Source of the DNA: Pseudooceanicola nanhaiensis
Lineage (GTDB): Bacteria > Pseudomonadota > Alphaproteobacteria > Rhodobacterales > Rhodobacteraceae
Assembly: GCF_020171315.1 (NCBI RefSeq)
Contig: NZ_JAIUZP010000001.1
Coordinates: forward strand, 806,001-870,000
Direction: 5' to 3'
Length of the DNA stretch: 64,000 nucleotides
Shown here piece by piece: positions 37,853-46,603 of the stretch. Within the stretch, counting starts at the first letter, position 1. Every line of letters begins with the position of its first letter. Under the pieces are notes generated by a model that saw only the letters and a program-made list of their open reading frames with translations, had not been told where the DNA came from and ran no database searches. A program made the translations under genes and the position numbers.

Positions 37853-38382
37853 TTACGCCCCCTCGTAGGCGCAAAGCGCCGTGACCGCATAGCCCAGTTT
37901 TTCCAGCCGGGCGCGCCCGCCGAGGTCGGGCAGGTCGACCACGAAGGCGCAGCCGGTGATCACGCCGCCCAGTTTCTCCACCAGCGTGATGCCGGCCTCG
38001 GCCGTGCCGCCGGTGGCGAGGAGGTCATCGACGATCAGCACCCGTTCGCCTGCGGTGATCGCGTCGTCGTGGATTTCGACGATGGCCTCGCCGTATTCCA
38101 GCGTGTAGCTCTGCGAAATCGTGGCGGCGGGCAGCTTGCCTGCCTTGCGCACCGGCACGAAGCCGCAGGACAGCTGATGTGCCACGGCGCCGCCGAGGAT
38201 GAAGCCGCGGGCCTCCAGACCCACGACCTTGTCGATCCGCGTGCCCGCGAAGGGCTGCACCAGCTGGTCCACCGCAAGCCGGAAGCCGCGGGCGCTGCCG
38301 AAGAGCGTGGTCACGTCGCGAAAGAGGATGCCCTCGTGGGGGAAGTCGGGGATCGTGCGGATGTAATTGCGGATGTCGTCCA

Positions 38383-38383
<1 letters not shown>
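37853..38383 (-). CDS. apt: Adenine phosphoribosyltransferase
   Basis: Converts adenine and PRPP to AMP. 176 residues, start [19 protein letters not shown] (the 'PDFP..GI' N-terminus is diagnostic), with the PRPP loop [16 protein letters not shown] at res ~118-133. Its ATG overlaps the mtnP stop (TGATG). Together with MtnP it recovers adenine from methylthioadenosine. Confidence 0.96.
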
Positions 38384-39252
<869 letters not shown>

Positions 39253-39262
39253 GCGCCGCTCC

Positions 39263-39292
39263 CCTGTGCCTGTGCCTGTGCTTGTGCCTGAG
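39263..39292 (-). repeat. Hexanucleotide repeat in the mtnP leader
   Basis: Five 6-bp units on the + strand: CCTGTG x3, CTTGTG, CCTGAG. The array ends 10 bases upstream of the mtnP ATG, directly beside GGGGAG, so a change in copy number would alter the leader close to the ribosome-binding site. Confidence 0.8.
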
Positions 39293-39344
39293 GCTTTGCC
39301 CGCAGCTTACGCAGCGGCGGGCAGGGTGCAACGGCGCGCTGCGA

Positions 39345-39929
39345 TCAGTCGTCGGGGCGTGTCAGTTCGAACACGTCGGTGACGCTTGCGTAGTCACGGT
39401 AGCCAAGCCGCGACAGCGCCTGGAAGGTGGTCACGTCGAAACGCCCGTCCACGAGGCAATCCTCGCGGATGTGCACGCCGGTGACCTCGCCGAGGATCAG
39501 CCAGTTGTCGGCGCCTTCCAGCTGCAAGATCTGGGTCACGCGGCATTCCAGCGAGGCAGGCGCATTGGCCACGCGCGAGCAGGGGATCGTCTCGCACTCG
39601 GCGCGGGTGATCCCGGCGTGGGTGAATTCGTCGGTCTCGGGCGTCAGCGCGGCGGAGGTGGCGTTCATCACGTCGCGGGCCGCGGTCTCCACCACGTTGG
39701 CGCAGAAGACGCCGGTTTCGCGGATGTTGCGCAGGCTGTCCTTGGAGGAGGTGGAGGCGAACATCACCTGCGGCGGCACATAGGCGACCGCGTTGAAGAA
39801 GGAATAGGGGGCGAGGTTTTCGGACCCGTCCTTGCCCCGGGTCGAGATCCAGCCGATCGGGCGGGGAGAGACGATGGCGTTGAACGGGTTATGGGGCAGC
39901 CCGTGGCCGTCCTTCGGTTCGTAGAACAT
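39345..39929 (-). CDS. Flavin reductase-like FMN-binding protein
   Basis: 194 residues. The split-barrel flavin reductase domain is seen in [55 protein letters not shown] and [15 protein letters not shown] (shown in pieces). Such proteins reduce or bind FMN and may feed a monooxygenase. GGAGG precedes the ATG at 39929. The partner and substrate are unknown. It is divergent from a GNAT gene. Confidence 0.87.
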   Translation of the reverse strand: MFYEPKDGHGLPHNPFNAIVSPRPIGWISTRGKDGSENLAPYSFFNAVAYVPPQVMFASTSSKDSLRNIRETGVFCANVVETAARDVMNATSAALTPETDEFTHAGITRAECETIPCSRVANAPASLECRVTQILQLEGADNWLILGEVTGVHIREDCLVDGRFDVTTFQALSRLGYRDYASVTDVFELTRPDD

Positions 39930-40011
39930 GTGACCTCCGATGGTTTGCCCCCGGTGTAGCGCCATGCTAGGTGCCGTGCCACTGACTTCAGCCAACGGGG
40001 CCGCAGGACGC

Positions 40012-40497
40012 ATGTTCACCGTTTCACAGGAACATCCCGAGGACTGGTGGGAGGTCGAGGCGCTGTATGACCTGTGCTTCGCCCCGGGCCGGACCGCGCT
40101 GTCGTCCTATCGGCTGCGCGATGGCGTGCCGCAGGTGGCGGAGCTGAGCCGGATTGCCCGCGATGCCGATGGCATCCTCGGCGGGGCGATCCGCTACTGG
40201 CCGATCCGGGTGGGCGGGGTGATCTCGCTGCTGCTGGGGCCGGTGGCCGTGCACCCGACGCACCAGGGCGAAGGGCTGGGCGCGCTGCTGATCCAGGACA
40301 GCCTGGCGCTGGCGGAGGCGCGGGGCTGGGAACGGGTGATGCTGGTGGGCGATGCGCCCTATTACAGCCGCTTCGGCTTTACCAAGCTCGACGACGTGGT
40401 GATGCCGCCGCCGACCAACCCCGACAGGGTGCTGGGCCGCGCGCTGATCCCCGGCAGCTGGGACGGCATAAAGGGCGAGGTGGTGCGCGCCTATTGA
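40012..40497 (+). CDS. GNAT-family N-acetyltransferase (YhbS-like)
   Basis: 161 residues: ALYDLCFAPGRTALSSYRLR, LLLGPVAVHPTHQGEGLGALLI (acetyl-CoA binding), WERVMLVGDAPYYSRFGFTKL. The PxYYxxFGF ending is typical of YhbS-like acetyltransferases. CAGGA precedes the ATG at 40012; upstream in-frame ATGs from 39940 would place the start in the promoter region of the divergent flavin reductase gene. The substrate is unknown. Confidence 0.87.
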   Translation: MFTVSQEHPEDWWEVEALYDLCFAPGRTALSSYRLRDGVPQVAELSRIARDADGILGGAIRYWPIRVGGVISLLLGPVAVHPTHQGEGLGALLIQDSLALAEARGWERVMLVGDAPYYSRFGFTKLDDVVMPPPTNPDRVLGRALIPGSWDGIKGEVVRAY

Positions 40498-40603
40498 GCG
40501 CGATCTGCCCGCCGCGCGGGCGTGCCGCTGACTTGTTAACCCGATAAACATTGAAAGCGGCGCTCCTCGGCCCAATCTATCTGTCATGCAGCGGGAGAGC
40601 GAG

Positions 40604-41398
40604 ATGCAGCAGATGGAACGCCCGGGCGCGGAGCAGAGCCGTGCCCTGATCACCGACGACACCGCGGCGGCGCTGGATGCGCTGGCCAAGCGATATCGCA
40701 ACGCGGGTGGCATGGGGATGCAGGTCCTCTCGCTGGTGGGGGGCAAGGCCGAAGGCCTGCTGGACCGGCTGCCGGGCGACGTGCGTGGCCGGCTCGACCG
40801 GGCCACGGGGCTGGCGCTGAACGTCGCGGTGAAGGCCGCGCATACATCCCGCGGGATGGTGGGGGACCAGCCCGGCTGGCTCAACACCGTGACAACGACG
40901 GCCATGGGGGCGGCGGGCGGCTTCGGCGGGGTCTCGGCCTCGCTGGCGGAGCTGCCGGTCACCACGACGGTGCTGATGCGCGCGATCCTCGGCGTGGCGG
41001 CGGAGCATGGCTTCGACCCCTCCGAGGAGAACGTGCAGTTCGACTGTATCGAGGTCTTTGCCGCCTCGGGCCCCTTGGGGGTGAACGAGGCCTCGGACCT
41101 CAGCTTCCTGACCGCCCGCTTTGCGCTGAGTGGCAAGACGGTGCAGGGCGTCATCGCCCGGGTTGCGCCGAAACTGGCGGTGGCGATGGGGCAGAAACTG
41201 GCGGCCCAGACCGTCCCGGTGCTGGGGGCCGTGGCGGGGGCGGCGACGAACTTCGCCTATACCAGCTACTACCAGGAGGTGGCGCATGTCAGCTTTGGCC
41301 TGCGTCGGCTGGCGATCGAGGCGGATGTGCCCTACCCGATCCTCGTGGAGGAACTGCGCGCCCGGGTGACGCGCAAACCCCTGCCACGGCAGAACTGA
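40604..41398 (+). CDS. EcsC-family protein
   Basis: About 264 residues. The family pattern is visible in GWLNTVTTTAMGAAGGFGG, LAELPVTTTVLMRAILGVAAEHGFDP, and the C-terminal Ala/Gly-rich helices QTVPVLGAVAGAATNFAYTSYYQEVAHVSF (in two parts). EcsC in Firmicutes is linked to an ABC transporter; in proteobacteria the role is unknown. GGGAGAG precedes the ATG at 40604; an ATG at 40586 has no ribosome-binding site. A GTTAAC lies upstream at 40537. Confidence 0.85.
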   Translation: MQQMERPGAEQSRALITDDTAAALDALAKRYRNAGGMGMQVLSLVGGKAEGLLDRLPGDVRGRLDRATGLALNVAVKAAHTSRGMVGDQPGWLNTVTTTAMGAAGGFGGVSASLAELPVTTTVLMRAILGVAAEHGFDPSEENVQFDCIEVFAASGPLGVNEASDLSFLTARFALSGKTVQGVIARVAPKLAVAMGQKLAAQTVPVLGAVAGAATNFAYTSYYQEVAHVSFGLRRLAIEADVPYPILVEELRARVTRKPLPRQN

Positions 41399-41478
41399 TC
41401 GCAGGCCGCAGCGGCGCCCTGTCGGTGTTGCGCGCGGCTAGCCCGGCCCGCAGGGCACCCCCGAACCGCGTACACGTG

Positions 41479-41533
41479 AAAGGCCCTGTACAGGCTGGTC
41501 CCGTATAGGCTGTCCCCGTTCAGACTGGCCTTT
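41479..41533. repeat. 15-bp x3 tandem repeat within an inverted repeat
   Basis: Three adjoining 15-base units: CTGTACAGGCTGGTC (41486), CCGTATAGGCTGTCC (41501), CCGTTCAGACTGGCC (41516). The array is enclosed by AAAGGCC (41479-41485) and GGCCTTT (41527-41533). It lies between the EcsC and LysE genes, 73 bases before the lysE-like start. Confidence 0.75.
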
Positions 41534-41605
41534 GCATTTCCGCCCTTGGGCCGGAGGCCTCGCCGCGCTAGGAAGGGCGCTCTGCTGTGCAAGGGGGAGG
41601 CGGCG

Positions 41606-42205
41606 ATGCAATCTTATCTGGCGGGCTTCGGGCTTGGCCTGTCGCTGATCGTGGCGATCGGGGCGCAGAATGCCTTCGTGCTGCGGCAGGGGCTGCGGCG
41701 CGAACATGTCTTCTGGATCTGCCTCGTCTGCGCCCTGTCGGATGCGGTGCTGATCGCGGCGGGCGTGACCGGCTTTGGCGCGTTGGCCGCGCGGATCGGC
41801 TGGCTGGAGCCGGTGATGACATGGGGCGGGGCGGCCTTCCTGCTGGTCTACGGGGCCTTGGCCTTTCGCAACGCATGGCGTGGCGGCGAGGTGCTGGAGG
41901 CCGCGGGGCAGGGCGGGCAGAGCCTTGGCCGGGCGCTGGCCACCTGCCTGCTGCTGACATGGGGCAACCCGCATGTCTACCTCGATACGCTGGTGCTGAT
42001 GGGCGCGGTCTCGGCCCCCTATGACAAGGCGGGATTCGCCGCGGGCGGGATGAGCGCCTCGCTGGTCTTCTTCTTCTCGCTGGGCTACGGCGCGCGCCTT
42101 CTGGCGCCGCTCTTTGCCAAGCCGCTGGCGTGGCGGGTGCTCGACATCCTCGTCGGGCTGGTGATGTGGAGCGTGGCCTTCAGCCTCCTGCGCGGGCAGC
42201 TCTGA
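41606..42205 (+). CDS. LysE/ArgO-family amino-acid exporter
   Basis: 199 residues with about six TM helices. Family signatures: LSLIVAIGAQNAFVLRQGLRREHVF at the N-terminus (two parts) and TWGNPHVYLDTLVLMG in the middle. Exports basic amino acids, lysine or arginine, in characterised members. GGGGGAGG precedes the ATG at 41606. There is no LysG/ArgP regulator next to it; the 15-bp repeat upstream could be regulatory, which is speculation. Confidence 0.92.
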   Translation: MQSYLAGFGLGLSLIVAIGAQNAFVLRQGLRREHVFWICLVCALSDAVLIAAGVTGFGALAARIGWLEPVMTWGGAAFLLVYGALAFRNAWRGGEVLEAAGQGGQSLGRALATCLLLTWGNPHVYLDTLVLMGAVSAPYDKAGFAAGGMSASLVFFFSLGYGARLLAPLFAKPLAWRVLDILVGLVMWSVAFSLLRGQL

Positions 42206-42307
42206 GCCCCGGTCCTGATCCTGCCAGCACCGCTTCACTAGGCGCGCGTCCGTTTCATTTTCATCTCTGGGGGTTGCCGGAATCGGGCGTTACTGTATGC
42301 AGATGAC

Positions 42308-43264
42308 ATGGATATGCGCATGTCAAAGACCTCTCGCCTGACCCCGGGCAGTCCGGTTCCGCCGCCGCCCAAACCGGAACAGCGTCCGGTTCTCGGGGTG
42401 GCCTACATGGTCATGGCGGGGCTGCTCTTTGTCGGCGTGACGGCGGGGGTACGCTACATCGGCACCGGCCTGCCGGCAGCGCAGGGGGCCTTCATCCGCT
42501 ATGCCTTTGGCATCATCCTGACGATCCCGGCCTTCTATGTCCTTGCGAAACAACCGCTGACCCGGCGCCAGTGGGGCATGGCGGGGCTGCGCGGCGTGGT
42601 GCATTCGGCAGGCGTGATCCTGTGGTTCTACTCCATGGCCCGCATCCCGCTGGCCGATGTGACGGCACTCGGCTACCTGACGCCGATCCTCGTGACCATC
42701 GGGGCCGCGCTCTTCATGGGCGAACGGATGGCCGTGCGCCGCATCGTGGCAGTAGGGGTGGGGCTGGTCGGGGCCTGCATCATCCTGCGCCCCGGACTGC
42801 GCGAGATCGGGCCGGGGCACCTGTCGATGCTGGTGGCCGCCGTGCTCTTTGCCGTCTCGTACTCTGTCGCGAAGGTGATGACCGACGATATCGGCCCGGT
42901 GCCGGTGGTGGCGCTGATGTCGCTGACGGTGACCATCGGGCTGGCGCCTGCGGCGATCCCCGTCTGGCAGGCGCCCACGGGCGAACAATGGGCCGTCCTT
43001 GCGGGGGTCGCGCTGGTGGCGACGGCAGGGCACTACCTGATGACGCTGGCCTTCCGCGAGGCCCCGATCACGGTGACCCAGCCGGTGACCTTCCTGCAGC
43101 TGGTCTGGGCGGTTCTGCTGGGCGTGCTGGTCTTTGGCGAGCCGATTGACCCCTATGTCGTCTTCGGCGGCGTGGTGATCATCTCGGCCGTGTCTTTCAT
43201 CACCTGGCGCGAGGCACGGTTGAAGCGGCGCATCACCCCGCCGGCCCCCGCGACGAAGCTATGA
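42308..43264 (+). CDS. EamA/DMT-family transporter
   Basis: 318 residues with ten predicted TM helices in two EamA repeats (GVAYMVMAGLLFVGVTAGVRYI and LSMLVAAVLFAVSYSVAKVM begin the halves; LGYLTPILVTIGAALFMGERM and QLVWAVLLGVLVFGEPID end them). The N-terminus is Pro-rich and cytoplasmic. The substrate is unknown; the family includes metabolite and amino-acid exporters. Starts at 42308 and 42320 both lack a clear ribosome-binding site. Confidence 0.9.
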   Translation: MDMRMSKTSRLTPGSPVPPPPKPEQRPVLGVAYMVMAGLLFVGVTAGVRYIGTGLPAAQGAFIRYAFGIILTIPAFYVLAKQPLTRRQWGMAGLRGVVHSAGVILWFYSMARIPLADVTALGYLTPILVTIGAALFMGERMAVRRIVAVGVGLVGACIILRPGLREIGPGHLSMLVAAVLFAVSYSVAKVMTDDIGPVPVVALMSLTVTIGLAPAAIPVWQAPTGEQWAVLAGVALVATAGHYLMTLAFREAPITVTQPVTFLQLVWAVLLGVLVFGEPIDPYVVFGGVVIISAVSFITWREARLKRRITPPAPATKL

Positions 43265-43342
43265 TCGGGCCTGTCGAATTGGGCCTGCCGGACTGGCCCA
43301 CTTGCATTGGGCCGGATTGTCGCAGCGGCACCCCCGTGGGAC

Positions 43343-43356
43343 TTGATCCCTGTCAA
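43343..43356 (+). promoter_or_regulatory. FNR/FixK-type box upstream of the DUF465 gene
   Basis: TTGATCCCTGTCAA is an exact TTGAT-N4-GTCAA match, centred about 66 bases before the ATG at 43416. With a short leader, this spacing would suit class II activation near -41.5. It suggests oxygen-responsive expression of the small DUF465 protein. Confidence 0.65.
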
Positions 43357-43415
43357 AGAAGGGTCTGGGACATGGGTCTAGCCTCTCCTCAAAGACAACA
43401 GGAAAGGGAACGACA

Positions 43416-43667
43416 ATGTCCAAGGCTCCGCACCAACTTCATGACGACTTCCCGGAATATGCTGCCACGATCACGGCGCTGAAGACGCAGGACACGCATT
43501 TCGCGCGCCTGCTGGCCGAATACGCCGAGGCAAACGACAAGATCCATCTGGCCGAAACCAACGTCACGCCGATGGACGATCTGGCCGCCATCGAACTGCG
43601 CAAGCAGCGCGGCGCCCTGAAGGACGAGCTTTTCGCCCTGCTGAAGGCCGCACAGCCCGCGGGCTGA
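43416..43667 (+). CDS. DUF465/YdcH-family small protein
   Basis: 83 residues, helical: DFPEYAATITALKTQDTHFARLLAEYAEANDKIHLAE followed by LRKQRGALKDELFALL is the DUF465 helical hairpin (shown in parts). It is probably a small cytoplasmic coiled-coil protein; the function is unknown. AAAGGGAA precedes the ATG. Its TGA abuts the complementary TCA of the convergent regulator (TGATCA), leaving no intergenic base. Confidence 0.9.
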   Translation: MSKAPHQLHDDFPEYAATITALKTQDTHFARLLAEYAEANDKIHLAETNVTPMDDLAAIELRKQRGALKDELFALLKAAQPAG

Positions 43668-45065
43668 TCAGCCCACGTCGTAGGGCAGCACGTCCCGCGT
43701 GTTCACATCAATGGTCAGCCGCCGCTCCAGCGGCGGCACCGACCGTTGGTGGCAATGCACCCGCTCGCAGATGCGGCAGGAAATGCCGATCGGCTCAAAG
43801 GCCTTGGGCTTGCCCAGGTCGAGGTCATCCGCGTAGACGAGCGCCGGCGCATGGGCCACCTCGCAGCCGAGCGCGATGGCAAAGCGGCGCACCGGTGCCC
43901 CGAAACTCCCCCCCGATTTCGACACGTCCCGCGCGAGGTTGATATAGCGCACCCCGTCCGGCGTTTCCGCCAGCTGGCGCAGGAAGCGGCCCGGCGTCTC
44001 GAAGGCGCGGTGCACGTTCCAGAGCGGGCAGGCCCCGCCGAAGCGCGCGAACTGCAGCCGCGTGGCAGAGTGGCGTTTCGTGATCGTGCCTGCCTGATCG
44101 ACCCGCACGAAGAAGAAGGGGATGCCCTTGGCCCCCGGCCGCTGCATCGTCGAGAGCCGGTGTGCCACCTGTTCGATGGAGGCGCCGAAGCGGGTTGCCA
44201 GCAGCTCCAGATCGTGACGCACCTCCTGCGCTGCGTGGAGGAAGGCGGTATAGGGCATCAGCGCCGCCCCGGCGAAGTAGTTCGCCAGCCCGATCTTGGC
44301 GATGGCGCGGCTTTCGGAGGACTGGAAGCGGGCGAGGTCCAGCGTGGCCTCCAGCAGCTTGTCCTGCTCCAGAAGCGCCACCTGCAACAGCAGCTGGAAG
44401 GTCTGCGTCTCGGGCGCTGCGCGGTGCGACAGGGTCAGCACGCCCGCCTCGGCATCGAAGCGGCGCAGCACCGGCGTTTCGGCGAAATCCACCGTGATGC
44501 CGCGCGCGCCAAGCGCGGTGACGGCCCGCACGCGGATGTTGTGCTCCGGCCCCGTGGGGCTGGCGAAACGTTCCGCCGCACGGTCCACCGCGTCGATGTA
44601 ATTGTCGCAATAGTGGAAGAAATCGCGCACCTCGTCCCAGGGCGAGGTCTGGCTGCGGGCGTCGTCGCGGCCAAGCGCCTCGTCCAGCGAGGCGAGGCGT
44701 TCATGGGTCTGGCGATAGGCGCGGTGCAGTTCGAGGAAGGCCCGGGCGAGGGCGGGCGCGTTGGAGGCGGTCAGCCGTAGGTCCGCCAGCGGCGGGGCGA
44801 CCTCGGCCAGCACCGGATCGGCCATCGCCTCGCGCATGTCGCTGACCAGCCGCTCGCTGTCGCCGGTCGACAGCTCCGTCACGTCGAAGCCGAACTCCTG
44901 CGCCAGCGACAGCACGACCGAGGTGCTGACGGGCCGGTTGTTGTTCTCCATCTGGTTCAGATAGGGCAGCGAGACGCCGAGCTTGGCCGCGAAATCCTTC
45001 TGGGTCAGCCCTAGCCGTTGCCGCGTTTCACGCAGCTTGGCCCCGGCATAGAGTTTCTGCGCCAT
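43668..45065 (-). CDS. pccR: Short-chain acyl-CoA regulator, PccR-like
   Basis: 465 residues. N-terminal Cro/CI-type HTH (res ~8-62: KLRETRQRLGLTQKDFAAKLGVS, LNQMENNNRPVS), a middle ligand domain and a C-terminal domain with CRICERVHCHQRSVPP, whose cysteines and histidines suggest a metal or ligand site. ScfR-family PccR of Rhodobacter sphaeroides controls propionyl-CoA carboxylase, and pccB lies 1.5 kb away here. GGAGGGG precedes the ATG. A TTTGCAAA word in its own promoter suggests autoregulation. Confidence 0.85.
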   Translation of the reverse strand: MAQKLYAGAKLRETRQRLGLTQKDFAAKLGVSLPYLNQMENNNRPVSTSVVLSLAQEFGFDVTELSTGDSERLVSDMREAMADPVLAEVAPPLADLRLTASNAPALARAFLELHRAYRQTHERLASLDEALGRDDARSQTSPWDEVRDFFHYCDNYIDAVDRAAERFASPTGPEHNIRVRAVTALGARGITVDFAETPVLRRFDAEAGVLTLSHRAAPETQTFQLLLQVALLEQDKLLEATLDLARFQSSESRAIAKIGLANYFAGAALMPYTAFLHAAQEVRHDLELLATRFGASIEQVAHRLSTMQRPGAKGIPFFFVRVDQAGTITKRHSATRLQFARFGGACPLWNVHRAFETPGRFLRQLAETPDGVRYINLARDVSKSGGSFGAPVRRFAIALGCEVAHAPALVYADDLDLGKPKAFEPIGISCRICERVHCHQRSVPPLERRLTIDVNTRDVLPYDVG

Positions 45066-45104
45066 CTCTGTCCCCTCCGCCGCAGCCTGTCGTCCGGGGG
45101 TGGC

Positions 45105-45165
45105 TTTGCAGATTTGCTGCGCCCCGGGTGCCGGAGACGCTAGCTTTGCAAACTGCCGTTAACAA
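45105..45165 (-). promoter_or_regulatory. pccR promoter with internal TTTGCAAA box
   Basis: Minus-strand promoter TTGTTA (45160-45165), 17-bp spacer, TAGCGT (45137-45142). The spacer contains a perfect TTTGCAAA (45145-45152). Two further words, TTTGCA (45105) and TTTGCT (45113), lie downstream. A protein bound in the spacer would block RNA polymerase, which fits autorepression. Confidence 0.6.
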
Positions 45166-45189
45166 GCGGTTTTGCGCAGGCCGGGGGCG

Positions 45190-46413
45190 TCAGATCCCGG
45201 CCGCGGCGAGGCTCTTTTCGCGCTTGATGACGAGGTAGATCGCGACCAGACCGGCGATGCCACAGGTCATCTGCAACCACAGGAGGGGGAAGGGCGCCTC
45301 GGCCCCCTGCAGCAGGATACCGGCGAGGATCGATAGCAGGGCGCCGCCCCCGATCATGATCGTGCCACCAAGCCCCGAGGCAGTGCCGGCGAGGTGCGGG
45401 CGCACGGAGAGCATCCCCGAGGTCGCATTGGGCATCGTCAGACCGTTGCCCATGCCTACGAAGATCATCGCACCGAAGAAGGTGAAGGGCCCGCCCAGTC
45501 CGACCATGTGCAGCAGGATCGACCCGCCGAGGCCGATCACCATGACGATCGAGCCCCAGATGATCAGCCGGTTCACGCCCAGCCTGGCCGCCAGCCGCGC
45601 GGTGACGAAGTTGCCCGCGAAATAGCCGATGGCCGGGGCGCCGGTGAACATGCCGAAGGTCGCCGGGGTCATCTGGTACATCTCGGTCGCGATGTAGGGC
45701 GCGCCGCCGAGGTAGGCAAAGAAGGAGCCTGCCGAGAGGGCCGAGGCCATGCAATAGCCCCAGAACCGCGGTGAGGTCAGAAGCTCGGGGTATTCGCGGA
45801 ACTGCTGGACGAGGGTCAGACCGCTGCTTTCCTTGGTTTCCCCAAGGTCGAAGAAGACCACCGTGAAGAGGCCCAGCCCCATCAGCAGCAGCGCCCAGAA
45901 ACAGGCCTGCCAGCCGAAGGTCTGATCGAGGAAGCCGCCGATCATCGGGGCGAGCATCGGCACCAGCGACATCCCCATGGTGACATAGCCCAGCATCGAG
46001 GCGGCCTTGTTGCGGGAATAGATGTCGCCCACCACGGCGCGGGACAGCACCAGCGAGGCGGCGATGGTGGCCTGCATCATGCGGAAGATCAGGAAGACCG
46101 TGATGTTCGGCGCCGCAAGGCAGCCCATCGTCGCCAGGCAGAAGAGCCCGATCCCGCCAAGCGCCACGGGGCGTCGCCCGAATTTGTCGGACAGCGGGCC
46201 GATGAAGATCTGCATAACCGCGTTGGTGGCCAGGAACAGCGCCACCGCCAGCTGCATCACGGAGTATTCGGCCCCGAAATGCACCGCCATCGCGGGCAGC
46301 GACGGCAGGAAGAGATTGATCGCCATGGCCGAGGCCCCGGCCATCAGGATCAGGGTCGAAATATGCGGGTGGGACCGCCGGTCGAGGTACCGCGATTTAG
46401 ATGCGTCTGTCAT
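45190..46413 (-). CDS. Bcr/CflA-family MFS exporter
   Basis: 407 residues, 12 TM helices. Bcr/CflA features: TLILMAGASAMAINLFLPSLPAMA near the start (two parts), motif A GPLSDKFGRRPVALGG, and the RAVVGDIYSRNKAASMLGYVTMGMSLVPMLAPMIGG region of TM4-5 (in parts). It exports drugs or small metabolites by proton antiport. Start ATG 46413 with GAGAAT upstream. The divergent promoter region shared with pccB carries TTTGCAAA boxes, so PccR could also affect it; it lies directly upstream of pccR on the same strand. Confidence 0.9.
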   Translation of the reverse strand: MTDASKSRYLDRRSHPHISTLILMAGASAMAINLFLPSLPAMAVHFGAEYSVMQLAVALFLATNAVMQIFIGPLSDKFGRRPVALGGIGLFCLATMGCLAAPNITVFLIFRMMQATIAASLVLSRAVVGDIYSRNKAASMLGYVTMGMSLVPMLAPMIGGFLDQTFGWQACFWALLLMGLGLFTVVFFDLGETKESSGLTLVQQFREYPELLTSPRFWGYCMASALSAGSFFAYLGGAPYIATEMYQMTPATFGMFTGAPAIGYFAGNFVTARLAARLGVNRLIIWGSIVMVIGLGGSILLHMVGLGGPFTFFGAMIFVGMGNGLTMPNATSGMLSVRPHLAGTASGLGGTIMIGGGALLSILAGILLQGAEAPFPLLWLQMTCGIAGLVAIYLVIKREKSLAAAGI

Positions 46414-46476
46414 GCAATTCTCGTATGGCGCGCGTGCAGCCTTGTCTATCCCCCGCAAGCTGGGGCAGGGGGTGAC

Positions 46477-46524
46477 TTTGCATATTTGCAATTTGCAAAA
46501 TGCGAGTTGCCAATGATTTGCAAA
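46477..46524. promoter_or_regulatory. Cluster of PccR-type TTTGCAAA boxes upstream of pccB
   Basis: TTTGCA (46477), TTTGCAA (46485), and perfect palindromes TTTGCAAA at 46492-46499 and 46517-46524. The distance from the first word to the last palindrome is 40 bp, the same as between 45105 and 45145 in the pccR promoter. They lie upstream of the -35, an activator position. Paired TTTGCAAA words are the published PccR target in R. sphaeroides as I recall it. Confidence 0.75.
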
Positions 46525-46540
46525 TATGCCGGATTTCGCT

Positions 46541-46568
46541 TTGAGCCTGAGCGGCGCTCCACTATGGT
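46541..46568 (+). promoter_or_regulatory. pccB promoter
   Basis: TTGAGC (46541-46546), 16-bp spacer, TATGGT (46563-46568), 35 bases before the pccB ATG and 16 bases after the last TTTGCAAA box. The imperfect -35 would suit an activated promoter. Confidence 0.55.
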
Positions 46569-46603
46569 CCCGGAAAATCGCACAAGAGCCATGGGGACCC
46601 ATC

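Noticed and set aside
46477-46524. TTTGCAAA words as phage or recombination attachment sites.
   Set aside because: They recur with the same 40-bp spacing in the pccR promoter and match the known target of this regulator family; no integrase is near.
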